From Acidobacteriota bacterium (GTDB taxonomy: Bacteria > Acidobacteriota > Vicinamibacteria > Vicinamibacterales > UBA8438), in NCBI GenBank assembly GCA_009861545.1, contig VXME01000006.1:38264-80409 (forward strand): 42,146 nt of DNA, written 5' to 3'. Position 1 is the stretch's first letter. The number at the start of each line of letters is the position of its first letter. Positions 1 to 9,027 of the stretch are shown here, piece by piece. Both the position numbers and the translations under genes were made by a program. The notes under the pieces are model-generated. The model saw only the letters and a program-made list of their open reading frames with translations. It ran no database searches and had not been told where the DNA came from.

Positions 1-638
1 CCGGAGGCGGCGCGAACTGGCAGGGCGCGGCGGTGGACGTGGAGACGGGGCAGCTGTTCGTCTCGTCGTCGAGCACGCTGATCGTGGTGGAGGTGGTGCC
101 CTACGATCCGCCGGCCACGGTCGGGTACTTCACCGATCCCTGGGGTGTCGGGCTGTCCGGACCGCAGGGACTGCCGCTGTTCAAGCCGCCCTACAAGCGC
201 GTTACCGCGATAGACCTCAACAGCGGCGAGCAGGCCTGGATGCAACCCCACGGGGACGGCCCGCGCTACCACCCGGCGTTGCGCGACCTGGACCTGCCGC
301 CCCTCGGCGGCGGGGGCGGTCTCAGCTCCGGCCCGCTCGTGACACCGACTCTGCTGATCATGAACCACGGCGGGCGCGGCTTCGCGTCGGCGGCCGATGC
401 TGCGCTCGTCGAGGCCACGGGCGATCCGACCGCGGACGCCGCCCTGCTGATGGCGGCCAGCACGCGCACCATCAGCGCCTACGACAAGCAGACCGGCGAG
501 CACCTCGGATCGGTACCCCTGCCAGCGACGCCGGGCGGCAACCCGATGACGTACCTCCACGAGGGGAAGCAGTACATCGTGGTCGCGGTCGGGCGCGGCG
601 GTGCCGACGCGGAGTTGATTGCGCTGGCGCTGCCGTGA
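1..638 (+). CDS. PQQ-dependent quinoprotein dehydrogenase, C-terminal part (5' end outside window)
   Basis: The frame is open from base 3 and ends in TGA at 636-638, so only about the last 212 residues are present. The protein would be a periplasmic quinoprotein oxidising an alcohol or sugar with PQQ. The visible part holds the final beta-propeller blades with tryptophan-docking-type repeats (AIDLNSGEQAW, AYDKQTGEHLG) and the family C-terminus ([18 protein letters not shown]). Over 201 aligned residues I count 13 differences from the C-terminus of the next gene (about 93% identity), so the two are a recent tandem duplication or have undergone gene conversion. No CxxCH heme motif is present in this part. 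The substrate cannot be told from the sequence. Confidence 0.9.
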   Translation, partial: GGGANWQGAAVDVETGQLFVSSSSTLIVVEVVPYDPPATVGYFTDPWGVGLSGPQGLPLFKPPYKRVTAIDLNSGEQAWMQPHGDGPRYHPALRDLDLPPLGGGGGLSSGPLVTPTLLIMNHGGRGFASAADAALVEATGDPTADAALLMAASTRTISAYDKQTGEHLGSVPLPATPGGNPMTYLHEGKQYIVVAVGRGGADAELIALALP

Positions 639-761
639 GCGGGCCGGGGAGCGGTCGCCGACACCTTGCCGGGGCGCCGTTCCCGATTCCCGCCGCGCGA
701 TGATCGACGCCTGTTCTGATACTTGCGGAAAGCCGGCGAACGGTCGGGAGGGGATATTCCG

Positions 762-2780
762 ATGACCCAGGGACTGCATCGTCGTCTGGTTCCACTCGCG
801 GCGGCGGCCGTTCTGGCGAGTGGCGGTTCCGCCGGGGCGCAGCCCTCGCTGCCCGACGGCGAGTGGCACGCCATCGGCCGGGACGCGGCCAACACCAAGT
901 ACTCGCCGCTCGACCAGATCGACGCGGACAACTTCACGGACCTGGCGATCGCGTGGCGCTGGACGTCGCTCTCCACCGCTGTGGCCGAGGCCAACGAGCG
1001 CATCCGTCCCAGTCAGTTCAAGTCGGTGCCATTGATGGCGGGCGGGCTGGTCTACGTCAGCACCGCGCTCGGGCAGGTGGCGGCGCTCGACGCCGGCAGC
1101 GGCGAGCCGGTCTGGACCTATGACCCGCAGATCTACGCGTATCTCGACCGGCCGCCCAACATGGGCTGGCACCACCGCGGGGTCTCGTATTGGAAGGACT
1201 CGCAGAGCGACGACGCGCGCATCTTCATCGCCAGCCACGACAAGCGGCTGGTTGCGCTGAACGCGCGCACCGGCCGGCGCTATCCCGACTTCGGCACTGG
1301 CGGCTACGTCGACCTCACGGCCGGCTTCGAGCGCGAGATCGACGCCTCGCGGATGACCTGGTCGTCCCCGGTCGCCATCGCCGGCGACACGGTGATCGTC
1401 GGCAGCATCGTGCAGGACGGGCGGATTACGCTGCGCGAGGCATCTCCGGGCCACGTGCGGGCCTACGCCGCGCGCACCGGCGAGATGAGGTGGATCTTCC
1501 GGACCATCCCGCGGGGCGACGACTTCGGCGCCGACACGTGGGGCAACGAGTCGTGGCGCTACAGCGGGCATTCCAACGTCTGGTCCTACATGGCGGTCGA
1601 CGAGGAGGCGGGCTACGTTTATCTGCCGACCGGCACGCCGTCGAACGACTGGTACGGCGGCATGCGGCCGGGCGACAACCTGTTCGCCGAGAGTATCGTC
1701 GCGGTCGACGTCGAGACGGGCGAGCGGGTCTGGCACTTCCAGGCCATCCACCACGGGCTCTGGGACTGGGACTTCCCGACCGGGCCGAACCTGCTGGACA
1801 TCACCGTCGACGGCCGCCCGGTCAAGGCCATCGCGCAGGTGAGCAAGCAGGGCTTCACCTACGTCTTCGATCGGATCACCGGCGAGCCGGTGTGGCCGAT
1901 CGAGGAGCGGCCGGTGCCGCAAGGCAACGTGCCCGGCGAGTGGTACTCGCCCACGCAGCCGTTTCCGACGAAGCCGCCGCCGTTCGACCGGCAGGGCTTC
2001 GCGATCGAGGACGTGATCGACTTCACGCCGGAGCTGCGCGCCGAGGCGCTCCGGATCATCAACAGCCGGGCGCGGTTCGGGCCGCTCTTCTCGCCGCCGG
2101 TGGTGCGCGGGGCCGAGGTGCCGTTCATCCAGGTGCCGGGGGCCGGAGGCGGCGCGAACTGGCAGGGCGCGGCGGTGGACGTGGAGACGGGGCAGCTATT
2201 CGTCTCGTCGTCCAGCACGCTGATCGTCGTGGAGGTGGTGCCGTACGACCCGCCGGCCACGGTGGGGTACTTCACCGATCCTTGGGGCGTCGGCCTGTCG
2301 GGCCCGCGAGGGCTGCCGCTGTTCAAGCCGCCCTACAAGCGGGTGACCGCGATGGATCTGAACACCGGCGAGCAGAGCTGGATGGCGCCGCATGGGGACG
2401 GCCCGCGCTACCACCCGGCGTTGCGCGACCTGGATCTGCCGCCCCTCGGTGGCGGGGGCGGGATCGGCTCCGGCCCGCTGGTGACGCCGACGTTGCTGAT
2501 CATGAACCACGGCGGGCGCGGCTACGAGTCGGCGGCAGACATGGCGCTGGGTGAGGCGACCGGTGACCCGACGGCGGACGCCGCGCTGCTGATGGCGGCC
2601 AGCACGCGCACTATCAGCGCCTACGACAAGGAGACCGGCGAGCACCTCGGTTCGGTGCCGCTGCCGGCGATCCCGGGTGGCAACCCGATGACGTACCTCC
2701 ACGAGGGGAAGCAGTACATCGTCGTCGCGGTCGGCCGCGGCGGAGCGGATGCGGAGCTCATCGCGCTGGCTCTGCCTTGA
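762..2780 (+). CDS. Secreted PQQ-dependent glucose-dehydrogenase-like quinoprotein
   Basis: This 672-residue protein has a signal peptide (hydrophobic run at residues 10-22, likely cut after AGA) followed by a full eight-bladed quinoprotein propeller. Repeated blade motifs include ALDAGSGEPVW, AYAARTGEMRW, AVDVETGERVW and VFDRITGEPVW. The HH-x2-WDWDFP segment at H330/H331 resembles the equivalent region of membrane glucose dehydrogenase. There are no transmembrane helices after the signal and no CxxCH, so electrons must pass to a separate acceptor. I chose the ATG at 762 because GGGAGGGG lies just upstream and the signal peptide starts there. A TTG at 723 would add 13 unlikely residues. It is the downstream copy of a tandem pair. 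Family assignment is firm; the substrate is unknown. Confidence 0.92.
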   Translation: MTQGLHRRLVPLAAAAVLASGGSAGAQPSLPDGEWHAIGRDAANTKYSPLDQIDADNFTDLAIAWRWTSLSTAVAEANERIRPSQFKSVPLMAGGLVYVSTALGQVAALDAGSGEPVWTYDPQIYAYLDRPPNMGWHHRGVSYWKDSQSDDARIFIASHDKRLVALNARTGRRYPDFGTGGYVDLTAGFEREIDASRMTWSSPVAIAGDTVIVGSIVQDGRITLREASPGHVRAYAARTGEMRWIFRTIPRGDDFGADTWGNESWRYSGHSNVWSYMAVDEEAGYVYLPTGTPSNDWYGGMRPGDNLFAESIVAVDVETGERVWHFQAIHHGLWDWDFPTGPNLLDITVDGRPVKAIAQVSKQGFTYVFDRITGEPVWPIEERPVPQGNVPGEWYSPTQPFPTKPPPFDRQGFAIEDVIDFTPELRAEALRIINSRARFGPLFSPPVVRGAEVPFIQVPGAGGGANWQGAAVDVETGQLFVSSSSTLIVVEVVPYDPPATVGYFTDPWGVGLSGPRGLPLFKPPYKRVTAMDLNTGEQSWMAPHGDGPRYHPALRDLDLPPLGGGGGIGSGPLVTPTLLIMNHGGRGYESAADMALGEATGDPTADAALLMAASTRTISAYDKETGEHLGSVPLPAIPGGNPMTYLHEGKQYIVVAVGRGGADAELIALALP

Positions 2781-2820
2781 TGCATCTCGATCCGCGACTC
2801 GCCCGCGAGGTGTTGGGAAG

Positions 2821-3693
2821 TCATGCGAGTAGCCGGTCCGACAAGCGTCCCGCCTCTTCGTAACACGCCCTCGCATTGGCTCGGTCTTCCTGGTAGAGAG
2901 ACCTGAAGCACCGTGCGCAGTTGGCATGCTGGGATCTGGGCTTGGTCAGCCCATCAATCTCACGCTCGGCGGCGTCGCGTTCCGTCGGATTCCCCGTACG
3001 GTTGAGCTCGAGATACGGCCACATCGCCCTGATCAGGTTGCACCGTTCGAGCCTCAGCTCGTCGCGCAGGTTGAGGCCGAAGAGATCGATGATGACTTGG
3101 CCGCGCCTGCGTTCATGCCCTTGTGCGTTACAGGGCACTGCAACGAAGCCGCGGAAGCAGACCAGTTCCTCGGGTGGCACGTCGTCCGTGCCGACTGGAT
3201 TGACCAGGAAGGGTCGTTCTGACTGATTGAGTTGGCGGACGTTTTCGCCCTCCGTCCCACGCGGCCCACTGACTGGGAAACAGGTCTTCTTGTTGTCCTG
3301 GTTGCACGTCTTGCACGAGACGAGATAGTTGAGGCAGTCGTGAGCAAGCCACGGATAGCCGTCCTCCATGTCTTCGCCCGTCTCGAATTCATACTGAAGT
3401 CCGGAAATCGCCGTCGGCCAACGCGTGACTTCGCGCTTTGGTCGGAAGTGCTCAAGATCGTACTCGCGCCGTCCGCCCCACGTTCGGCCGGCTGCGCTTC
3501 CGCCTGGGCGCTGCTGCGGGCGAGGCATAGGTCGTTCGCAGTACCCGCACTTGAAGTGCTGAATGCTGACGAAGACATCCTTGATGCGGCTCCACGCAGG
3601 TTCTTCGCCATTCTCAGCTTGGGCAAGCCAGTTGGGATCGTGTTCCCGTATCCGGCGTCGTAGCTCTGTCGGACCAATCCGATAACCGATCAT
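2821..3693 (-). CDS. ptuB: PtuB-like HNH endonuclease of a Septu-type defence module
   Basis: This 290-residue protein looks like the HNH nuclease partner of Septu systems. Visible motifs are a zinc-type CxxC at C49/C52 (FKCGYCERPM), the HNH core D79-L-E-H82 followed by FRPK, and C127-K-T-C130-N with a following NKK. A further CxxC (NCARC) lies near the C-terminus. It starts 24 bases after the ATPase gene on the same strand, which is the ptuA-ptuB order expected for Septu. In that family PtuB is thought to cut nucleic acid when released or activated by the PtuA complex during phage infection. Base composition is lower in G+C than the flanking genes (sampled lines 58-60%, against 80% in a sampled line of the quinoprotein next door), which suggests horizontal acquisition. 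A lone HNH protein of other function is the alternative. Confidence 0.8.
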   Translation of the reverse strand: MIGYRIGPTELRRRIREHDPNWLAQAENGEEPAWSRIKDVFVSIQHFKCGYCERPMPRPQQRPGGSAAGRTWGGRREYDLEHFRPKREVTRWPTAISGLQYEFETGEDMEDGYPWLAHDCLNYLVSCKTCNQDNKKTCFPVSGPRGTEGENVRQLNQSERPFLVNPVGTDDVPPEELVCFRGFVAVPCNAQGHERRRGQVIIDLFGLNLRDELRLERCNLIRAMWPYLELNRTGNPTERDAAEREIDGLTKPRSQHANCARCFRSLYQEDRANARACYEEAGRLSDRLLA

Positions 3694-3717
3694 GGCCGCT
3701 GGCTCCGCTCGCCGCGT

Positions 3718-4956
3718 CTACTCGCCGTCGACTTGTGCCGCTGAGCCCAAGGACGTCATTTCCATGAACCGGACGGCTGCGCCCGGCTTTCCGCGCGACA
3801 CGTCGCCCGACACTTTGCGGAGCTCCTCGTAGAAGTCCGGGGCCCGTGTCGACACGAGACCGAAATGAGAGCTGGTGAGGATCTGGTCGGCTGTCAATCC
3901 GTGGACTTCCCGATCAGGCGTTGCCAGAAAGGATGCGGTCTCGCCCTCCGCCAAGAGCAGGAACAGATTGGCCGACTCTACAGTTCCCGCCACGATGGGG
4001 CTGTGCGTCGTGCACAGGAACTGGAGTTGGGGAAAGGCTCGGGAAACGGTTGGTAGTACTTCGAGCTGCCACTGCGGATGCAGGTGTAGATCGACCTCGT
4101 CAATCATCACGATCCCGCGGTGGTCCACGAGAGCCGTTCCGTTCGGGCAACACTGACACATGTGGTAGAGGAGATCTCCAATCCACCCGATGTAGGCGCG
4201 GAATCCGTCTGACAGCGCGGAAAACGAAACCTCGAGGTCACGGTGGCTGAAGGTGTAGTCTCCGTTCAGCATCTTACCGTGAAAGTCGGTGCCGTCGGGC
4301 AGCAGCTCGTTCAGCAGCACTTCGACTTCTTGGTACCGCTGGAGGTTGGTCGCCTGGAGGGTCGGCAACCATCCCGCGAGTGGCATTAGCGTGGCCTGTT
4401 CCTCGAATAGGCTGGCCACCCTTTCGTAACGAACGTGCCGCAAGCGGCGGCGGAGGCTCGAATCCACCTTCGCGGAACTCTCAACGGTGCGGGAGACTCC
4501 GTAACCGACGAAGAAGAAGGCCGCCGAATCCTCGCTGTACATCGGATCCCAAACACGAGTTGCCAAAGCGGGATCGAACACGCATCTCTCCGTGGTACGC
4601 ACACGCGAGATTCGTGCGATCAGCATTGGTTTGTCTGGTGGGGGGCCGCTGTCTCCTTCGCGATCCTGGTCGCTGAGTGCAACGTGTGCCTGGACTGCGG
4701 CGTCCCTGGGAGACTTGTCCACTTCCCGTCGCACAAGCGAATACGGTCGGTAGCCGGTCGATGCCAGGACGGGACTCATGAGTGCGAGCGCGGCCGCCTT
4801 GAGCGCCGCTGACTTGCCCATCCCGTTGTTGCCCAGGAGCAGGTTGATGTTGGGGTACTTCAGCTTCACGGACGCGACCGCCCCCGGGTAGCGGAAGGAG
4901 ACGTCCGTGCGCCTGAAGGCCCGGAATCGCTCGATCTGCAGTGACTTCAGGTACAT
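3718..4956 (-). CDS. ptuA: PtuA-like AAA/ABC-type ATPase of a Septu-type defence module
   Basis: This 412-residue ATPase has an SMC/ABC-like nucleotide-binding fold. It starts with the typical YLKSLQIERFRAF opening. The Walker A is GNNGMGKS at 42-49, a signature-like ALSDGFR lies at 247-253, the Walker B is GIVMIDEVDLH at 281-291, and a TTHSP switch sits at 316-320. The insertion between Walker A and the signature is the family's variable sensor region. It is the first gene of a two-gene minus-strand unit with the HNH nuclease. In known Septu systems PtuA forms an ATP-binding scaffold that holds PtuB. OLD-family or RecF-like ATPases share the motifs, but the following HNH gene favours PtuA. 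A possible -10 box lies at 5014-5019. Confidence 0.8.
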   Translation of the reverse strand: MYLKSLQIERFRAFRRTDVSFRYPGAVASVKLKYPNINLLLGNNGMGKSAALKAAALALMSPVLASTGYRPYSLVRREVDKSPRDAAVQAHVALSDQDREGDSGPPPDKPMLIARISRVRTTERCVFDPALATRVWDPMYSEDSAAFFFVGYGVSRTVESSAKVDSSLRRRLRHVRYERVASLFEEQATLMPLAGWLPTLQATNLQRYQEVEVLLNELLPDGTDFHGKMLNGDYTFSHRDLEVSFSALSDGFRAYIGWIGDLLYHMCQCCPNGTALVDHRGIVMIDEVDLHLHPQWQLEVLPTVSRAFPQLQFLCTTHSPIVAGTVESANLFLLLAEGETASFLATPDREVHGLTADQILTSSHFGLVSTRAPDFYEELRKVSGDVSRGKPGAAVRFMEMTSLGSAAQVDGE

Positions 4957-5013
4957 CGCATCAGCCCCACCCGCTCAGGACTTCGTCCACGCCCAAGCGG
5001 ACGTCCACGGGAC

Positions 5014-5019
5014 ATTGTA
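5014..5019 (-). promoter_or_regulatory. Possible -10 box for the ptuAB unit
   Basis: On the minus strand this reads TACAAT, about 60 bases before the ptuA start. I see no convincing -35 at 16-18 bases. The surrounding gap, 4957-5110, holds no gene. Confidence 0.25.
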
Positions 5020-5110
5020 GTAGCCGCCATTCAACGCTGACTCGTGCCCGACCCGAGTGCTATTGAACTCGAGCACGACGTCCTGGCTGGTTCAGGGCGG
5101 GCCGCAGGAC

Positions 5111-8026
5111 TCACCGTGAGTCCGGCTTCACGAGCTCCGTCCCCAGGGTCCGGCCCTTGTCGACGGCCGGGACGCCCTTCTCCATCCACACCGGGGCGGG
5201 CGCGTCCTGCAGGTAGTAGTCGAAGAACTGCTGCATGCGGACCGCCCAGTCCTTGCGGTTGGCGTCGCGGCGCAGGCCATGGCCCTCGCCGTTGTAGTTG
5301 AGCAGCCACGCCGGTTTCTGCAGCCGGCGCAGGGCGACGAACAGCTCGATACCCTGGTACCACGGCACCGCCCCGTCCTCGTCGTTGTGCATCATCAGCA
5401 CCGGGGTGCGGATCTTGTCGGCGAAGAACAGCGGCGAGTTGTGCAGGTACTCGGCGGTGGCTTCCCAGAGCGAGCCGCCGATGCGACTCTGCGTCCGTTC
5501 GTACTGGAACATCCGGCTCATGCCGGTCTGCCAGCGGATGCCGCCGTAGGCGCTCGTCATGTTGCTGACCGGGGCGCCCGCCTCGGCCGCGGCGAAGAGG
5601 TCGGTCTTGGTGATCATGTACGCGATCTGGTATCCGCCCCAGGAATGGCCCTGGACGCCGATCCGATCCCGGTCGACGAAGCCTTCGTCGAGGAGGTCGA
5701 GCACGCCGGGGACGACCGCGTCGAGGGCGCTCTCGCCCGGGTAACCGATCTCGTAGGGAATGTCGGGGATGAACATCACGTAGCCGCGACTGACGTAGAA
5801 GGGAACCGACACTGATGAGCTGCCCGGCCGGGGCGTTCGCCACGTATGGAGGCCGTCCGACATCCGCTCGTAGAAGTACACGAGCAGGGGGTACTTCTCC
5901 GCGGGATCGAAGCCATCGGGCTTGAACAGCATGCCCTGCAGCTCGACGCCGTCGTTGGATGTCCACTCGACGAGCTCGGCCGAACCCCACCGGTAGTCGG
6001 CCTGCTGTGGATTGGCGTCCGACACGCGCTGCATGTCGGTGATCCCACGGTCAGTCACCCACAGGTCCGGGAACTCCCGGAAGTCCTCGCGGGTGAGCAG
6101 CCAGCGGTCCGCGTCCTTCGCCTTGCCGCGCAGCCGGAAGCTCTTGTCCGCCATGACCACCTCGGCCGGTGAGGCCTCGCGGTCCGTGCGGCCCTGGTAG
6201 AGTCCGCCCTGCTTGCTCTGGTCGTGGAACGCCTGCCAGAGCGCTTCTCCCTCCGGGATGTGGTCCAGCTCGGGCTCGGTCCGCGCGTAGCGGAAGCGAG
6301 TCTGCGACTCCCTGCCCGCGCCCGCCGTGAGGTTGATGGTCCGGCCCGACTCGGGCTCGAAGCGCCAGACGTCGAAGCGGTCGTAGAACAGGAACGCGCC
6401 GTCGTCCGCGGTCCAGCCGGCCGAGCCGTAGGGGGGCGGATCGTGCGGGTGGTCGTCCAGCTCGTTCCAGACCGGGTGCGGAACGTCGGCGCTCGCGGTC
6501 AGCGGCTCACCGCGCTCCAGTCGCACCACCTTCCACTGCCGTTCTGCGCCGTTCCACCACGCCGCGTACTTCCCGGCCGGCGAGATGGCGGCGCGGGCGA
6601 AGCGCCCGACCTTGTTCGCAACGGGACGACGCGTTCCCCTGGCCAGATCGATGGCGTAGAGGTCGTTGTAGCGCCCGTCCCAGGACAGGAGCTGCCGGTA
6701 CGGCATGTCGGTGACGCCGAGCGCGTGCCCGGCGTCCGACTCCGCGGCGAACCGGACCGTCGGGACGTCGGCCGTGCCCAGTTGCACGACAGCGCCGCCG
6801 TCCCGGTGGAACGCCGCAGCGTACGTGCGCTTCCGTTCGTCATCGGCCTGCACGAGCTGCATCGGCTGCAGGTAGGGGTCTTTCCAGTTCCAGATGTCGA
6901 GGGTGACCTCGTCCTCCTCCAGCGTCTCGTCCTCGGCTTCCGCCGCCGGCCGAGGCGCCGTCCCGAAGTGGAGAAGGGCGCCGCCCTCCGAGAAGCGGAC
7001 CTCACCGTGCTCGCTGACCCACCAGCCGTCGGGAACCCCGTCCGTGCCGGAAGCGGCGAGGGGTTCTGCCCGCCAGTCCGGCGCCCCGGCCCGGTACAGC
7101 GTGAACTCGGGCTGGTCCGAGGTTGAATCGTCCCGGTCCGTCAGGAAGGCGACCTGCGCGCCGTCCTTCGACAACGCCAGTTGCTCATAGCGTCCGTCGC
7201 CCTCGAGCAGCGCGCGCTGCGTGACGTCGTCCAACGCCACCACGTGGGCCCCGTTTCCGGACCCGTCCTTCGTCGAGGTGGTGAACGCCAGGACGGCGGC
7301 TTCCTCGGCGAATTCGTAGTCGGCGACGAGGTCGTAGCGTGTCTCGTCACCGGTAGCCAGGTGCAGAAGGACCAGCGTGGAGCCTTCGTCCTTCTCGTCG
7401 TCGACATCTCCTTCCGCGGCCGTGCCGCTCTCGCTCGCTTCGCCTTGCCGAGCCCGTTCCCCGGTGGCGTTCTCCGCCTCCGATTCCCGGGAGCCGTCCG
7501 CGCCGTCTTCCTCCACCGGCATGTACGCGATCCAGCTTCCCTCTCGCGCGACCTCGTAGCTCTCCACCGGTCCGAGGTCGCGGATCCCGCTCGGCCCGGC
7601 GTCTCCGTCGACGATTACGGCGCCGATATCCGCCACCGCGAGGGCGTCCTTCGGGAGCTCCTCGCCCTCCTTTCCCTCGCGCTCGAGGGCGTCGACTTCC
7701 GATTCCAGCGCCGGGACCGCGTAGACGAGGTGGCGGGAGTCCGACGTGAAGGTCGGCCTTTTGCCCCGGACCGTCAGCGCGCGACCGCCTCCGGCGGCCG
7801 CTTTCAGGGTGAGCGCCGGGTCCCCCTCCATGGGCGTGAGGACGAAGGCAAGCCACTCTCCGTCAGGCGACAGGGTCGGGTCGTCGACGGTGTTCCAGTG
7901 CAGCACGTCGTCGTGGTCGAGGAATTCCCGCTGCGCGACAACGGGAACGGCGGCGCCGACGAGCAGGACGAAGCCGGTTGCGAGGGCCACCGGGGAGACT
8001 GTGGCGCGTGGGCACGAGTATCTCAT
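5111..8026 (-). CDS. Secreted S9 family (prolyl oligopeptidase-type) serine peptidase
   Basis: This 971-residue exported peptidase has a signal peptide (hydrophobic residues about 10-28, ending VVAQ), an N-terminal WD40-like propeller (SPDGEWLAF opening) and a C-terminal alpha/beta-hydrolase domain. The triad is visible: nucleophile S795 in GHSWGG, D884 in HNDEDGAV and H916 in GEGHG. It probably trims oligopeptides in the periplasm. An acidic low-complexity stretch rich in Glu, Asp and Gly lies between the first propeller blades and is unlikely to be structured. The frame stays open far upstream, but that part is antisense to the next gene. The ATG at 8026 has GGAG 10 bases before it and begins the signal peptide. 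It is divergent from the membrane-protein gene at 8180. Confidence 0.9.
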   Translation of the reverse strand: MRYSCPRATVSPVALATGFVLLVGAAVPVVAQREFLDHDDVLHWNTVDDPTLSPDGEWLAFVLTPMEGDPALTLKAAAGGGRALTVRGKRPTFTSDSRHLVYAVPALESEVDALEREGKEGEELPKDALAVADIGAVIVDGDAGPSGIRDLGPVESYEVAREGSWIAYMPVEEDGADGSRESEAENATGERARQGEASESGTAAEGDVDDEKDEGSTLVLLHLATGDETRYDLVADYEFAEEAAVLAFTTSTKDGSGNGAHVVALDDVTQRALLEGDGRYEQLALSKDGAQVAFLTDRDDSTSDQPEFTLYRAGAPDWRAEPLAASGTDGVPDGWWVSEHGEVRFSEGGALLHFGTAPRPAAEAEDETLEEDEVTLDIWNWKDPYLQPMQLVQADDERKRTYAAAFHRDGGAVVQLGTADVPTVRFAAESDAGHALGVTDMPYRQLLSWDGRYNDLYAIDLARGTRRPVANKVGRFARAAISPAGKYAAWWNGAERQWKVVRLERGEPLTASADVPHPVWNELDDHPHDPPPYGSAGWTADDGAFLFYDRFDVWRFEPESGRTINLTAGAGRESQTRFRYARTEPELDHIPEGEALWQAFHDQSKQGGLYQGRTDREASPAEVVMADKSFRLRGKAKDADRWLLTREDFREFPDLWVTDRGITDMQRVSDANPQQADYRWGSAELVEWTSNDGVELQGMLFKPDGFDPAEKYPLLVYFYERMSDGLHTWRTPRPGSSSVSVPFYVSRGYVMFIPDIPYEIGYPGESALDAVVPGVLDLLDEGFVDRDRIGVQGHSWGGYQIAYMITKTDLFAAAEAGAPVSNMTSAYGGIRWQTGMSRMFQYERTQSRIGGSLWEATAEYLHNSPLFFADKIRTPVLMMHNDEDGAVPWYQGIELFVALRRLQKPAWLLNYNGEGHGLRRDANRKDWAVRMQQFFDYYLQDAPAPVWMEKGVPAVDKGRTLGTELVKPDSR

Positions 8027-8179
8027 CTTCTCATCTCCGGGTCGGGCTCCATCGGCGAGGAGCCGCCGCCGTTTCCATGCCTGTGGATAGTAACGGGTAC
8101 AGGAACGGGGAAGATCCGGCGCCGGTCGGCCCGGTTCCCAGTCCGAGCAATCCTGCGAGCCGTTAAGATCCCCGAGTCC

Positions 8180-8821
8180 ATGCGCAACGTCGGCCTGCTG
8201 CTCGTCCTCACCGCGCTCGCCACGGTCCTGGCCGTGCTGGGCCGCGTCTCCGCCGATGCCGATCACGAGACGCTGGCGGATTCGCTCGCGGCGATTGCCG
8301 ACAGCCGGGGGCTCTACGGCCTGGGCGGCGGCGGGCGGTTGGTGTCGGGGCTGACGCTGATCGCCGCCGGGTGGTTTCTGTTCGGCGCCGCTGGTGATGG
8401 CGGGCGAGGGCGCGCGGCGGTCGTCCCGCTCCTGTTCGCGGTATCGGGGGCGCTCACCGCGTGTTCGGGGGCGCTTGCGGTCAGCCTGGCCGCGGCGCCG
8501 CGGGAATGGATGGATGTCGCGGGCCTCGAGCGGGTTGCGCTGAGCCACCAGGAGGCGACGGTGTGGCTGCGGCGGTTCACCGGGGCGGCCGGCTTTGCCG
8601 TTGCCGGCTTGGCGTTGATCGTCGTGGCAGGGCGGCAACGGCGCGCCGGCGGGACGCTCGAGCGGATCGCGCCGGCATCGGCCTTGCTCGGCCTGGCGAT
8701 CCAGTTCGTCTGGCTCGATGCCGCGACGACCGTACACATGGTCACCGGAACCCTTTTCGTGGCGTGGCTCGTCGTTGGCGGCGGCATGCTGCTGAAAGGC
8801 CGGGCCTGGATTCCGGATTGA
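8180..8821 (+). CDS. Hypothetical six-segment integral membrane protein
   Basis: This 213-residue protein is not recognised. It has about six hydrophobic segments (roughly 4-21, 52-72, 80-107, 132-150 and two between 160 and 207), small hydrophilic loops and a short C-terminus (LLKGRAWIPD). The ATG at 8180 is the only reasonable start because upstream sequence in frame is antisense to the S9 peptidase. There is no Shine-Dalgarno sequence, and a TAAGAT element at 8164-8169 would place transcription start almost at the ATG, so a leaderless message is possible. No function should be assigned. Confidence 0.7.
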   Translation: MRNVGLLLVLTALATVLAVLGRVSADADHETLADSLAAIADSRGLYGLGGGGRLVSGLTLIAAGWFLFGAAGDGGRGRAAVVPLLFAVSGALTACSGALAVSLAAAPREWMDVAGLERVALSHQEATVWLRRFTGAAGFAVAGLALIVVAGRQRRAGGTLERIAPASALLGLAIQFVWLDAATTVHMVTGTLFVAWLVVGGGMLLKGRAWIPD

Positions 8822-8849
8822 CGACGCGCTTCTCGAATCCCTGTAGAAT
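8818..8849 (+). promoter_or_regulatory. Possible promoter of the aldolase-like gene
   Basis: TTGACG (8818-8823, overlapping the upstream stop codon) and TAGAAT (8844-8849) lie 20 bases apart. That is wider than usual, so the -10 match is better supported than the -35. Confidence 0.3.
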
Positions 8850-8863
8850 CAACCGGATCGGGT

Positions 8864-8896
8864 GATGGAGGGGGCCGGCGGCTGGCCGCCTCCATC
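8864..8896 (+). other. Strong inverted repeat in the leader of the aldolase-like gene
   Basis: GATGGAGG at 8864-8871 pairs perfectly with CCTCCATC at 8889-8896, and the enclosed bases can pair further (GGCC with GGCC around a short loop). No T-run follows, so it is not a classical intrinsic terminator. It lies about 130 bases before the start codon, in what would be the 5' leader. It matches no riboswitch I recognise. Confidence 0.45.
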
Positions 8897-9027
8897 GAGT
8901 CGGTGTTCCCGGAAGCGACCGATTCATCGCCGATGCAGTAGCTGGAAGTCCGGGCCGCAAGAATCCGATGCCGGAGCAGGCGACGCCGAGTTGAACGATG
9001 CCACGACGCGACAAAGGAGACCGTGCG

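Noticed and set aside
2821-5110. A retron (msr-msd and reverse transcriptase) linked to the ptuAB genes.
   Set aside because: No reverse-transcriptase gene or retron-like inverted repeats lie next to the module.
8027-8737. The frame of the S9 peptidase stays open 237 codons upstream of the chosen start.
   Set aside because: This part is antisense to the 8180 membrane-protein gene, Pro/Arg/Gln-rich and without family similarity. The signal peptide and ribosome-binding site mark 8026 as the start.
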